Shown here: in pieces, positions 1 to 11,766 of the stretch
Numbering within the stretch: position 1 is the first letter of the stretch
How the letters are laid out: each line of letters starts with the position of its first letter
Assembly (NCBI GenBank): GCA_022570795.1
Contig: JAKUDP010000023.1
Span: 930,001 to 994,000, forward strand
Direction: 5' to 3'
From: Sphaerulina vaccinii
Taxonomy: Eukaryota > Ascomycota > Dothideomycetes > Mycosphaerellales > Mycosphaerellaceae
DNA: 64,000 nucleotides
Made by a program: the position numbers and the translations under genes
Notes under the pieces: generated by a model
Seen by the model: the letters and a program-made list of their open reading frames with translations, nothing else
The model's database searches: none
Told to the model about the DNA's origin: nothing

Positions 1-208
1 CAGCGAGCATTGCTCACTGCGCTGAGTGGACTGTGCAATCTTGCTCCTGACTGGTCTCACGTTGACAATTTCCAGAGTCACTCACTAAGCTGATCTAGTA
101 GTTGCAAGCATCGACAACAACCAATGTCGAAAGAAACATCTCTTCTTCTTGATTCAATTCTGGTCTGCGTTCGAAAAGCCGTCAACCAGTGCGGCCTCTT
201 GCTTCAAG

Positions 209-1817
209 ATGAAGCTCTTTTGGGATTTCCTGGTGCTGTTCATCGGTCTAGCACTCTGCCAGAATGCAACCAAGCAGGAACAGCTTGCTCGGGCTCTGGA
301 GTTGTTGCAGACAATGCCTGAGTGTGCAGTAAGTCATGGTGGCTTGTGTACCAGTTTCGAATGACATGCTGACACCGCCCACAGCGAACCTGTCTGGTAT
401 CATCAATTCTGTCCTCGGGTGTGGCAGTCGCGGATCTGGACCTGCAAGCAAGTTGCAATAATGCCACAGCAACCGCAGTTGTTGAAAAATGTGCTACAGC
501 AGCATGCACTCTTCGCGAGCAGCTAAGTATGTTCCTCATCTTGGACACCCAGAGATCGTGCTGACTTGATAGCTTCCAAAAACGTGACCGAAACACTGTG
601 CCAACGACCTGTTCGTGAATCGGAGCTGGTCCCCATTCCAAGAATCGTTGGCTTCGTCTTCGCGACTGTGGCATACCTCATGCGCATGGCTTCGAAAGTG
701 TACTTTCCTTGCCAACGAGGCAGTCGTGTCGATACCGATTACTGGTGGGACGACGGTGTCATCACATTCGCTTACCTTCTCGTCATTCCTATCTCGGTCT
801 TCTCACTCGAATTGGCCAAGCTGGGCATCGGACGTGATGTCTGGACTATTCCTTTTGATAACATCACGCAGCTTCTCAAGTAAGTGCATACTATACTTTC
901 ACGAACGAGAGCAGCTACTGATACCGCATGAAGAATCTATTACATCGCCGAGATGATGTACCTCGTGGCCATAGCTGCGGTCAAGATTGCGATCCTTCTC
1001 ACTTACCTCCGCATCTTCCCATCAAAACGTTTTCGAATGCTAGTGTACGGAGCGCTTGGTCTGAATGTAGCTTACGCGATCACATTCTTCTTGGCCACTC
1101 TCTTCCAATGCACCCCAATACAGAACGTAAGTTACTTGACCACTTTGTCACTGAAAGCAGAGCTTCCCTTTCTGACGATGTCTAGGCTTGGCTTCATTGG
1201 GATGGTACACACCCTGGCAGATGCAACAACACCAATGCTCAAGGCTGGTCTGCGGCTGCAATCAACATCGTTCTGGATCTCATCGTGGTCATACTTCCTA
1301 TGCCGATGCTTTGGAGAATGGACCTGAACAAACGCAAGAAAGTCTTGGTTATGCTGATGTTTGGTAAAGTCACAGAAATTGGTTCGTGATAAGAGAAGCA
1401 GCTGCTAACATGATTGTTGTCCTAGGCGTCGGGTCGTTTGTCACCATCGTCAGTATGATTCGGCTTCAAATCCTCGTCAAGTTCGGTGACTCCAAGAACA
1501 TTACCTACGACTACAAAGCAGCCGGGTACTGGTCAATCGTGGAGTTACACACCGCTGTTGTGTGTGCTTGTATGCCTGGCATTCGCAACCTCATTCGCCG
1601 CGCGTTCCCAAAGATCATGGGCCAGTCAACAGCAGCTTCCAATACTGCATCGAATCTTTCCGGCCGGACCGCTGTCTCAAGCGCTGTCGACAAGGTCGGC
1701 AATAGAGTCTCCACCAGGCCAAGGCATAGTGATGATGAGGCTTTCATTCCTCTTGAGAACGTCTCTACGCACAACCTGGTCGAAACTCGTACGAAACCAG
1801 TAAGCCCGGACTACTGA
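209..1817 (+). CDS. CFEM-domain Pth11-like seven-helix receptor
   Basis: Probable plasma-membrane receptor of the fungal Pth11 class, which senses surface or nutrient cues upstream of G proteins. Six exons are read: 209-328, 385-526, 573-879, 934-1126, 1186-1363 and 1426-1817, joined by introns with GTAAGT/GTATGT-type donors, giving 443 aa. The start at 209 is chosen because it opens directly into a signal peptide (MKLFWDFLVLFIGLALC). A cysteine-rich CFEM region follows (PECARTC, then SC, KC and AAC motifs, about residues 35-105). I see about six of the usual eight cysteines, so the CFEM module may be divergent. After that come about seven hydrophobic helices of the fungal rhodopsin-like domain, including YLVAIAAVKIAILLTYLRIF. 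The tail is Ser/Thr-rich and cytoplasmic. Ligand unknown. Fold assignment is firm; receptor function is inferred from the family. Confidence 0.85.
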
Positions 1818-2402
1818 GTATGCCGGAGCATTGTGCAAAGCATGAGACAACCATTGAGCATATATAGCTGGCTCGACAGCGAATGTGGAATTGGTCGAGG
1901 AACATACAATCATGCACTGAAGCAAAATGGAGGGGGGAGCCTCCCACGCAAAAGATGGAAATGTGACATGTTCGCACACCTGGCACTTCAGGGCAGCAGT
2001 TGTGCTACAAGCGTGACCTGTATGAAAGCCATGTAGACATGCTCAGTCAGATTTTAAGTTCGCCGCTGCCGCCTTCTATCCACTGTCTGGCCCTGTCGTA
2101 CGTGCAGATCGTGCTACTCAAGATTCTCACTTCGCCAGGTACTCTCGGCTGGAATGTCTTAATAGTGTATTTGTGGGCAACATCTTTAATCATCAGAGAA
2201 GAAGCACGCTAGTCACGCAAGCAAGTGCACGCAGGATCATGATCTCCGAAGAACGATGTGCGATGCTATGTACAGAAGTCTTGTTGAGAATGTATGATAT
2301 CAGATTACTAGTAATAGTACGGCAATGCTTTTCTGACTCCACCTGGAGAACTAGCTATGCAGCCCGAATGCAACCCTTCACAACCAACAGTCAAGTACCT
2401 AT
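1818..2402. other. Intergenic, no gene seen
   Basis: This stretch separates the 3' ends of the Pth11-like gene and the GMC oxidoreductase, which converge. The Pth11-like frame stays open for about 70 codons past its TGA but shows no domain. No RNA gene or clear repeat is visible. Confidence 0.5.
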
Positions 2403-4488
2403 CTACCGACCATTGATGATATCATCCGCAGCCTTCTCGCTGATGATATAGATAGGCAACGCAATGAACGTTCCCGGAATCTTGTTAAAGCTAGAAGCAT
2501 CAACAACTCTCAATCCCTCAACACCTCTCACACGGAACTTGCCATCAAGCACAGCCATCGGATCACCATCAGCACCAATCGAAGCAGAACAACAAGCATG
2601 ATGGCCCCAAGCCTCATCTCTCGCATAAGCCTTCAGTCCATCCTCTCCAGTAATATTACGTCCAGGCTTCGTCTCCACGAAATTCCCATCCAAAGGAATC
2701 AACTTATCAAAAGCCTCTCTACCAAAAGCCAGACCTTCATACAGAGCTTGAAGATCCTTCTCGGGTCCATTATCAGTTGTATTCCCCGTATCGAAAGAGT
2801 TGAATTCAATCTGTGGGACATCTCTCGGGTTCGCAGAACGTAAAGTCACAGTTCCAGCATTGTTATGGGTATGTGCTTTCAGAGCTAACCAGGACCAGAT
2901 GTTTCCTGGATGTGTTCCATCGTATGCGTAACCTGGATAATAGCCTCCGAAGAGTCCTGGTGCTCCGATGATGAAGAGATCTGGATCTTCGGAGGCACTG
3001 GCGAGGGAAGACTTCATTGAGACTCCGACTGCCACGCCTCCTGTTGCGTAGGGTCCTCGGGCGAGATTGTTGGTTCCTGATTGCCAGCGTTCGAGGCAGA
3101 GATCTGGTTTGTCGTCGTAGCCGAAGGAGCAGTCTTTGGAGATTGAGAGTTTCTCGCCGGATTCGGTTTGGGCTACGATGCTGATTTCGTAGCGGTCTTG
3201 CATGTTTGTTCCGACACCTGGGAGATCGACGACGACAGGAATGCCGAAGTTCTCGAGCTCCGCCTTGGGTCCGATGCCGCTAAGCTTGAGGAGTTGTGGA
3301 GTATTGAATGTGCCAGCTGAGACGATCACTTCTTTGCTTGCGGCGACGTAGCCGGTTGAGCCACTGGCGCTGTTGGCATCGGAGAGCGGACTTGCGCCGT
3401 ATAGGTACTCGCCAGAGAGGTACTCAACGCCGACAGCCTTTGGTGTAGATCCGGTCTGGTCGAAGCGAATCTTTGTTGCCAAAGTGTTGAGCTTGATGTC
3501 GAGATGGTACTTGCGACTACCGTCGTCATTGACAGCATTCGCAGTGTCAAGGATGAAGTTGCGAGGAGTGCTACGCTTGGAAGTGTCATGGTCAACAGCC
3601 TGTGGAATCTGGAACAGGTCTGTCTTCGCGTCTCGTCCATCATATTCGGCGTTCAGATCTGTGACCAGGACGTTGGCGAGACCAGTAACTGTACTCAGGA
3701 GAGTAGTAACGAGACCCTACAAAGCTCTGTCAGTACATGACCACATTGATTGTGGTATCATGTTCAAGAAAGCTTACCTTTCCAAGCGCCGAAGCAGCAG
3801 ACAAAACAACAGACAGGACTCTGAAGTCCGCAGCCACGAGCGTCAGCTCAGTAAGACTGGTGCTGAACCAACCATCGAAGCCGTGACCTTCACCCACAAG
3901 ATACTGAGCTCGCTCAAGTTTCTTGAAGTATGATCGCATGTTCGATGGTGTCCAAGTGTCGTCTCCAGTAAGAGTCTGATGATGAGTCCAGTCACTCTCG
4001 AAGGGGTAGATTGTGACAGCGGCGTTGTGTTGAGCACAACCACCGAGGGCACCGGCTCGAGGGTAGAGGATTCCGAGAGGCTGGGCGCTTGCTGGTGGGT
4101 AGAGTCCAGTGTAGTAGCTTCCATCAGTTCGTCGATATGTCATCTTGCCATCTTTCGCCTGTCGAGCCTCGTCTTTGTAGTGGGTGACGAAGTAGTCGAA
4201 AGAGATGGCGGGATCTTCTGTCGATTGCAGGTTCCTTGCTGGTACTGTCTGGTTGACTCCATTGTGATCTCCTCCAGCCTCGATGAGAAGGACTTTGTAG
4301 CCTGCTATAGCGAGTCGCGAAGCCAAAGGACCTCCCCCTGGCCCAGATCCAATCACTACATACTCGTAGTCACCAGTCTCGTTGGCACGTCTGTAGTTGT
4401 GATGGAGCTGATCATGTCCATGGCGACTTGGCGCTGCAGCGATACTGTCTGCAAGCAGCAGAGCTGGGACCAGAGCTTTGAGCCACAT
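2403..4488 (-). CDS. Secreted GMC-family FAD oxidoreductase
   Basis: Glucose-methanol-choline oxidoreductase, likely an extracellular alcohol/aryl-alcohol oxidase or choline-dehydrogenase-like enzyme. Exons 4488-3778 and 3716-2403 (phase 0, GTAAGC donor) give 674 aa. It begins with a signal peptide (MWLKALVPALLLADSIAAA). The FAD-binding Rossmann motif VIGSGPGGGPLASRLA lies near residue 45. GMC signature 1 (RAGALGGCAQHNAAV) and signature 2 (AGTFNTPQLLKLSGIG) are both present. The C-terminus keeps the first catalytic histidine (WGHHACCSASIG). The position that usually carries the second His/Asn reads FIALPIYIISEKAAD, with no obvious His or Asn. Secretion and flavin binding are well supported; the substrate cannot be told from sequence. 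Confidence 0.9.
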
Positions 4489-5397
4489 TTTGGCAGTGAT
4501 GTCTCAGGAACAGGAGAACGAGCACCAGGGACAGCTTTGTGCTCTTGTACTGCTAGCGCCATTCGGAAGGTCGGCCTCATGTTCTACAGCACGCGCACCA
4601 GCGCTACTGCGGCTGCCAAGCATGACTCCTTGTTCTCTTTAGCACGGGTCGCTATACGTGCCTTGAAATTGCCCTTCATGAAGATCTTGGTGGCGGACTA
4701 AGGTCGATGAGGTAGGGAGTCGGCTTCGCTTAGCTTCTGTATGGAGGTTTCGTGGCCATTAGCCTCCTTGGTCTCGCTTCCAACAGCCATTTCCAATTTC
4801 ACACTGTGGGCACTCGCTAGAGACTTGCTTGTTAGTCTCATTCGAAGGTGAGACAAGTAAGATACGTACCGGACGCCAGGATCGCGTGGACTGAGCTCCG
4901 ATGACATGGGTGTAAGGATGCCAGGTATTGCGTCGAGGTGAAGTGTCTTCGATGGACTTCGGCACTGTCCGAGCTGTCAGTCCTTGATGACCTTTACTTC
5001 ACCTTATGTCTGCCACTTCTTGTACACCAGATAGCCTCAATGCTGTTAAGAGAGTGATTGAACGTGGCATCTAAGCCCACTCGGCAGCTAGATGGAGTCA
5101 CGTAGTTTTCCCGACAACCGAACATATTGCATTTAGTGACTCTAGTCGCGAGCTTGGCATCGAAGCTTGAGCGGTATGCCGACCTGAAGCGATGGCATCA
5201 GTCCTGGTCTCGAGGAATCGGCAAGATGAACAGCCAATGACAAGAGCCATAGCTAAGATGTTGATGAAGCTCCTATGAATTAGGAAACACAACTTGTTTT
5301 AGCTGTGAAGTATTTCTGTACAGCATCATCACGTCCGAGCAGTTTTCTCTGCAACACCATGCGAGCTCTGTTTGCCTTTGCAATACCATCTGATCTC
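4489..5397. other. Intergenic; possible short spliced transcript
   Basis: Upstream of the GMC gene on the minus strand. It holds only short open frames. A well-formed intron-like element lies on the minus strand at 4869-4817 (GTACGT donor, ACTAAC branch point, CTAG acceptor, 53 nt), flanked by open frames between 4965 and 4698. The spliced peptides are only 30-70 residues and match nothing I recognise, so no CDS is called. Confidence 0.4.
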
Positions 5398-7156
5398 TCA
5401 GTCCTCGATCTTTGCACGAGCTGCAGACCCATCATCATTCACGCCGGTAGCTGTAGTCTGATGCTGGATTGCGAGACTGGCTTCCTGCCATATCTCCGAA
5501 TCCATCAACAAAGCCAAGGCGATCCCCTCTCCCTGCATGCCCATTGCCTTCCGCATGGTTTCGACACCAGCCACAAGCTTCTGGAGAGCCAGTTTGAGTG
5601 ACTTAGCATCCCCAAGAACATTGGCCAGCAAACCCAATGCGGGCTGGAAGCTGAACAAGACATGCAACCTGCTGCCTCCAACTCCAGAGGGACGCAAGTT
5701 GACGCGAACGTCCCTCAAGTGCTTCGTCTCTGTTCTCACCACAACTTCCAACCACTCTCTCAGGTCGACCTTGACAGCGTGGTCCAGTCCATCCAGATCA
5801 CCAGTGTAATTGTAGTCAAACATGGAAGATGAGAAGAAGACAGGCCGAGCTTCCTGTCGGATCTCTCTGCTGACAGCAAGGAGTGCAGGCAGTGGTTGGC
5901 GGAGTCGGCGGTATGAGGTATTGTCTGAGCCATACAGGACCCGTTGGTAGATTTCATTTCTCACTGCAACGGGAAGCTCCAGGAAGCGGAAAGGTCGTGC
6001 TAAGTCTTGTGAAAACGTCCAGAACAGTTCCAGATTCGACTTGGCATGATCAGGCATGCGGCCGAGGAGTGCCGGACTGATGTAGTTGCATAAGGCTGTG
6101 AGATCCGCGATCTGCTCATGCTGCGACTGTTCCACATGAGTGGCGTGGGCGGCACTCTGCTTTTGGAGGGCGACGAGGTCCGGTGGAGTGATCTTCGGAG
6201 CCGCAAATGGTGATGGCTTCGCATCGATAGGCGGGCGTGCGTTCCGCGCAACCTCCCAGACTTCCCTGATGGATTTTCCAGGAGTGTCCAGCGCCGCTCT
6301 TAGAAGGACAGCAATTTTCGCGACCGCCATGTCCCGCTCGTTGGACGTCTTCTCAAGCCTCTCGGTGGCCTGTTTGACAGCCACGCCTTCCTTTTCAGAC
6401 ACGAAGTCCTTGCAGCTTTGATCATGTTTCAAGAGATCCCTCAGTTGCTCTCTGCTGAGGTGCAGCTTCGCCACGTCGAGCTCGGCGGGCATCGATCCAT
6501 GGCGAGCACGCAGAATGGTTGTCATGCGCTTTTTCCACTCGCTAAAGTCGGCGCCTTCGTACAGCAAGCCACTGGCAGCAAGGCCGCCTGGTCCCAATGG
6601 TGTCGCGTTCGTCGTGAGAGGTTGTGCTGTACTGGCTGATGTTGTGGGCAAGCTGTTGTCGCAGAGTCGCAATAGTCTCATCTCGTGAAGCAACTTCGTC
6701 TTGGGACTTTCGCGCCTGCCACACCTCTTCCAATGCTTTAGTATTCTCGACGTTCTTTGCGGCGAGTGCATCCCGAAGCTTTTGGGTCTGCTCCACAACA
6801 AGTGTGTTCAGTCTGTTCGTCAGCTGCCGTTTGATCTCCTTGTCGTGATTGATGAGCTCTGTGACTTGTTCGGACGTGAGGTTCAGCGTCTTCATGTCCA
6901 GCTCGCAAGCGCCAGTGCTTGCATTGCGCTGGCGATATGCACTCCTCTGACGACTGGTGGTGCGAGCGGCGAAACACTCGGCCGAGAATGGTTCTTTCTG
7001 GAGCTTCACTGGTGCGCTGTGGTGTGGAGGTGTTGGCAGTGAGTGCTCCTCAAGCTTTGGCGGAGCGCCGTTCACATACTGCTGTGTGGGCGCGTAGCTG
7101 CTATTGCCGAGTACAGCCGGGGCGCCAAACTGCGGCAGTGGTGGAGGACACGACAT
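5398..7156 (-). CDS. Coiled-coil F-box-like protein with internal repeat
   Basis: Protein of unknown function, about 555 aa if an intron is accepted. Two overlapping minus-strand frames, 7156-6542 and 6801-5398, belong together. The only frame-consistent splice I find is 6632-6542 (91 nt, weak GTACAG donor, TTTAG acceptor), joining 7156-6633 to 6541-5398; a frameshift is the alternative. Both halves carry the same motif: ELDMKTLNLTSEQVTELINHD in the first and ELDVAKLHLSREQLRDLLKHD in the second, each followed by a coiled coil and an EEVWQAR/REVWEVAR segment, so the region is an internal duplication. The C-terminal third carries the Dothideomycete F-box-like signature FRFLELPVAVRNEIYQRVL, then LLAVSREIRQEARPVFF. 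Members of this large family are mostly uncharacterised; a role in substrate recognition is only a guess. Confidence 0.65.
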
Positions 7157-7548
7157 GTTGGCGCCTTGTGTTGTGTCGCGTTGTCGTTGTGAAGTTTGTC
7201 GAGAGTTGTTGTTGTTGTTTCGGAAGAAGCTGTGTGGCGAATTTGTTTTCAGTTCAGCGCGTTCCTTCCGAACACGCGAGCTTTACACGTCAGCACCAAC
7301 GGCTCTTCACTTCTGATGAAATTGTACGATACCTTGATACGGAAACAACCTGAACGCCTCGCTAATGACTATGCCTGACCACTTCATGCTGATCATAAAC
7401 TGGATATGCGCGTCTTCATCGTCATCGCACCTTCCGCTTCGAGTGCCTGCCATATTCATGCAGCGAACTCATGTTTACTGCTCCGAACTCCTTGTGATCG
7501 AGTGGTCATTCCACGAGACACGAATGCAGTGGTTCTCGGTGAAGAGCC
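7157..7548. other. Intergenic, upstream of the F-box-like gene
   Basis: Lies between the start of the coiled-coil F-box-like gene (minus strand) and the stop of SEC66. It presumably holds the promoter of the former. No motif stands out. Confidence 0.4.
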
Positions 7549-8441
7549 CTACTTCTTGCCACCTTTCTTCTTGCCCTTCGAACTTCCCTGAGCCCCTTGA
7601 GGACCACCAGCTTCGACGATTACAGGATCGTCGTCACTGCCTGCTTGCTGAGCCTGGATCTTGGCTTCAGCGGCTTGTGCCTGTTCAGCCTCGTCTTCGT
7701 CAAGTTCCTTCAAGAAGTTGGCCTTGATTCCTGTCCTCCGCTTCTCCCACCAGTCCTTCTCGGCCTGTGTTGTGGCTTGCAATTCGGCGATTCGCTCCTT
7801 CAACAGGCGGTTCTGGTTAATCTCGTTTGCGGATTGGAAGATGATCTGGCCCCAGTTGGGGGCGAACGCGTTGGCCTGGACGTCCGTATTAGTACAACCG
7901 AACCTGGAGCAATTCAGGACGCAGTTCTTACCTCATTCACGACATCCTTGACTTCCTCCTCCATCTCCTTCTCGGCTCTCAGGAATCTCTGCCATAGCTC
8001 ATCTCCCACACTGCCCCTCTGCAAAAGCGTCTGCAGCGCAGGCTTACTCGTTCGCAACTGCACAATCCTCTGAATGTCCTCAACAGCCCTCTTTAGTAGC
8101 GCGGCTTTCAGCACATTGTCCGGAACTTGCTTCAACTTCTTCTCATCCTCGCCCGCATCTTCACTAGGATCAAGATGCAACAGCGACAGATATATGTCTC
8201 GTTGTCTATGCGCAGGAAACCACGATTCTAGGCTTGCGGCTTTCGACAGTCGGCGTTTCCGGTATAGCGATGAGAATGTGGACAGCGAGCCGACGAGGAT
8301 TGTGATATATAGGATGGGCCATAGTATCCCTATCCAGAAGTTTGGCGGCGTAGGAGGCGTGAAGTTGCTGTCTGTGCCATTAAATGTACCGTTGAATGTG
8401 CCGTTGAAAGTCGAGTTGAAGGTGGAATTCGTTTCGGCCAT
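7549..8441 (-). CDS. SEC66: ER translocation complex subunit Sec66/Sec71
   Basis: Subunit of the Sec62/63 complex that drives post-translational protein import into the ER. Exons 8441-7932 and 7875-7549, joined in phase 0 across a GTAAGA...CAG intron, give 278 aa. The start at 8441 (MAETNSTF) is preferred over an in-frame ATG at 8534. After a short lumenal N-terminus comes one membrane anchor (WIGILWPILYITILVGSL) and the family segment STFSSLYRKRRLSKAASLESWFP (positions about 50-70). The second exon carries the conserved WGQIIFQSANEI stretch, then a coiled coil and a basic lysine-rich tail. The lumenal tip holds six consecutive N-glycosylation sequons (NSTF, NSTF, NGTF, NGTF, NGTD, NFT), in keeping with yeast Sec71 being a glycoprotein. 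It shares a divergent promoter with NPL4. Confidence 0.88.
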
Positions 8442-8873
8442 GATGGCGGTCCTGATGAGTTTGGTATTCTGGTCCAAGGCTGTTCCAGTGTCGCAGAAGT
8501 AAAGTGGTGTCAAGGAGAATGTGGAAGGAGTCAAGTGTGTCTATTGTCAGAAAGTACAAGCTGTCTTCAATTAGAATGGAACCCTTGAAATTCACCGCGC
8601 TAGCGTGACTTTAAGCGAGTTTCGTGACGATGGTCGATGAGCTTCCATCTTGTGCCTGAACTGAACGTGGAGCTCAACTGCTGCATAATCACTTCGAAGC
8701 CTACAACACTTTCACTCCTCGCCACTCCCCCCATTCACCATTCACCATCAGCCACCACCTTCACATGGCACGCGTACAAAACACACGATAGCACTCCCTT
8801 CCTTCTGGAGAACACTTGAGGTAGAACCTCAACTTCGCCAACGACACCCCGAACCACCTAACACTACGCGATC
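8442..8873. promoter_or_regulatory. Divergent SEC66/NPL4 promoter region
   Basis: About 430 bp separate the two start codons, which point away from each other. The NPL4 side is rich in CA/CT runs, typical of fungal core promoters. No specific site is assigned. Confidence 0.5.
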
Positions 8874-11066
8874 ATGATGATTCTCCGCTTCCAGTCCAAG
8901 GAGGGCCAGTTCCGCTTGAATGTTGAGCCAACACAGGAAATCTCGTCCATTCTCCCAGAAGTCGTTGAGAAGCTACCGAAGAATGTCATTCCGTCGTCAA
9001 TACACATCTCCCCGAAGCCACATGGCGGCGAGTCGCGGGCGATTGAGCAGATGAAGGGCGTGACGTTTGGTAGAATCGGACTGACGTGAGTTAGAGTGGA
9101 GTGGTGATAGAAAGTGATTTGGACAGCTGCTGACCAGACAGCAGTCACGGAACCATCGTCTATCTCACGTTCAAGGAAGAAGAGGCGACGTCAAATGGCC
9201 ATCATGCTGCAGCCAGCAAGCTCAGCGGGAAAGAGGTCACACAGAAAGAGCTTGAGGGATCAGTCGCCATCAACACTGCACCTACATTGATCAAGAACCC
9301 ATGGGAGACGGTGCAGCAGTCAGAAGTGGACGACCGCCTGGACAAGCTCGATGGCAAGATTCGACGAAAGAAGGACGAGAAGATGTGCAGACATGGTCCG
9401 AAGGGAATGTGCGACTACTGTCAACCTATCGAGCCTTACGATAAAGGCTACCTCGAAGAGAACAAGATCAAGCACATGTCCTTCCACGCCTACCTACGAC
9501 AGAAGAACCAGGGCAAGAACAAGTACGAACAGGGGAGCTCGTACATGCCGCCACTCACTGAACCATACTACCGCGTCAACCCACAGTGCCCCTCTGGACA
9601 CAAGCCCTTCCCAGCTGGCATCTGCAGCAAGTGTCAACCTTCTGCAATCTCGCTACAGCCACAGCAATATCGCATGGTAGACCATGTGGAATTTGAGTCT
9701 CCCCAGATCGTGGATCGATTCCTCGACTTCTGGAGAAGAGGCGGTGCTCAACGAATAGGCTTTCTGTACGGACGATATGAAGAGTACGATTTGGTGCCGC
9801 TCGGTACGAAGGCAGTGGTCGAAGCCATCTACGAACCACCACAGGTTAATGAGCTCGATGGTGTAACGATGACCGAGTGGGAGAATGAGGCAGCAGTTGA
9901 CAAGCTGGCAGAGTTTAGTGGCCTTCAGCGCGTTGGCATCATCTTCACGGACCTTCTTGCTCCGACAAACCCTGAGCAGGGCGCAGCTGTGTGCAAGCGA
10001 CACGTCGATTCGTACTTCCTATCATCTCTGGAAGTATGCCTGGCAGCTCAATACCAGGCCACGTTCCCCAGGCCTTCGAAGTGGAGCGAGAGTGGCAAGT
10101 TTGGCAGCAACTTCGTGACTTGTGTAGTCTCTGGCGATGCAGAGGGCCAGATCGGTATTGCCGCATATCAGGCTTCGAACGATGCCGTCGAGATGGAGCG
10201 AGCGCAGCTTATCGAACCCTCAGCAGATCCCACGGTCATGCTTGTCCAGGACGAGGACGAAGTCGACAGACTAGGCCAACAACGATACATTCCGGAAGTG
10301 TTCTATCGCAAGATCAACGAGTACGGCGCCAATGTCCAGGAGAATGCCAAGCCCTCCTTCCCTGTGGAGTACCTGTTTGTGACCTTGACGCATGGATTCC
10401 CTAACGAGAGCAAGCCGACCTTCGCCAAGAACCAATTCGCAATAGAGAATAGAGACAACTTGGGTGAACTGCAAGAGCCTAGAGATCTACAGAACCAACT
10501 CAAGGCAGGAGCCAATAGAGTCGCCCTTGATACACCCCAAGGTGTGGCCGCCATCTCCGACTTCCACGCTTTGGTATACATCCAGAATCTCGGCATACTC
10601 AGCCAAGTAAGTCATGTTGCATATAACGTTGCTCTTCATATACTGATTGACATCACAGGACGAGTTGAGACTTCTCTGTCAAGCCGCCACTATGAAAGAC
10701 ACCGTTGTTGGCGCAACACTCATGCACACACCAGGTTGGGCCACTCTCCAAACCATCCTGCAGATGTAGACTTGCACATACTGCACTTGTATATCGCAAC
10801 TCCATCATCACTCGCATCACTTGGTTTGTGGCATTTCTTGGGTAGTACTAATTTCTTCTGTTCTGGATCTAGGCTGGCTGACTCTATTGGCCATCTTGGA
10901 CGAACACGGACCACGGCCTACCAAGAGAGGCTCGATCGAGACCCAGGAAGAGCTTAGTAAGCGAATCAAGGGCATGTCGATGGGCGCGAATGGAGTGGTT
11001 GCGAATGGTATGGGCGCGAACAGCAAGGGCAAAGGTCGGTTGAGAGACTCTGGATTTGCACAGTGA
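8874..11066 (+). CDS. NPL4: NPL4, ubiquitin-binding cofactor of Cdc48/p97
   Basis: Partner of Ufd1 that brings polyubiquitinated substrates to Cdc48 for ERAD and chromatin extraction. Four exons: 8874-9085, 9145-10606, 10659-10734 and 10873-11066, giving 647 aa. The N-terminal ubiquitin-like domain (MMILRFQSKEGQFRLNV) is followed by the zinc-binding module (MCRHGPKGMCDYC ... CPSGHKPFPAGICSKC) and the MPN-like domain (HVEFESPQIVDRFLDFWRRG). The last intron uses an unusual GTTGGG donor with a CTAG acceptor. Its first 33 nt encode GWATLQTILQM then a stop, which mimics the start of the next exon (GWLTLLAILDEHG). Retaining that intron would yield an alternative, shorter C-terminus. The family call is firm; the exact C-terminus is less certain. 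Confidence 0.9.
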
Positions 11067-11536
11067 AGCGTACAAGCGATGATGGATGCGAGGCACCCGC
11101 AAGGTGCTGTGCAATGGACGAACGACGACAGGCATCATGATATAATGAAGTCGCACAATTGGCGCTCTATATGACATGAGCCAGCGAACGTGCTCTGAAA
11201 AGCTCCGCAGGCTGTGGCACTATATGGTGACGTAGTCATTCGAACATGGCGACTTTGAACATGAAGAGCATTCCATGTTTCCGTACTGTCCACTGCCAAC
11301 TATTGACTTGCATAAGTTGACCACAGCACAGCACCATTGTATACCTGGTGGACAATCGCCCTTCAACTTTCAACCCAAAACCAACACTTGTTCATACCAA
11401 AATATGGTCGCCAAGCTAGCTCAGTTTGGCTTCGCCCTCCATTCCCAGATATATCGATAATCAACCTTCCGCTTTGCGCCTACCCACAACTTTCACCAAC
11501 ACAACTATACACCTACCGAGCAACAATACGGCTATC
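11067..11536. other. Intergenic, no gene seen
   Basis: Between NPL4 and a tiny hypothetical gene. Pyrimidine-rich runs near 11460-11520 could be promoter sequence. The NPL4 frame remains open for about 34 codons past its TGA without a recognisable domain. Confidence 0.4.
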
Positions 11537-11766
11537 ATGGATAGTGAAAGCCTCACACCGTTTCTCAAGATAGTGAGCGCCGTATGTGGGATACTCTCAT
11601 TTATCGGGATGTTCGGGACAAGAAAGCAGAGGGTACATTGCAGAAGAGAAATGATCCTCTGTATGATTTGGTCGCGACAATGAGAGAGCAGAATCCGGAG
11701 ATTATGGATAAAATCGAGCGAGTATTGGATAAACGTATCGAGGAACAGGAAGGCAAGACGGAGTAG
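11537..11766 (+). CDS. Hypothetical small coiled-coil/membrane protein
   Basis: Not recognised. From ATG 11537 the frame encodes a hydrophobic helix (FLKIVSAVCGILSFIGMFG) and then leaves the better-looking frame, which encodes a charged coiled coil (NDPLYDLVATMREQNPEIMD). Either a 62-nt intron at about 11582-11643 (GTATGT...TTGCAG, phase 0) removes the helix, or a one-base frameshift separates the helix from the coiled coil. The design of helix plus coiled coil resembles the next gene, so the two may be paralogs. Weak evidence overall. Confidence 0.3.
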
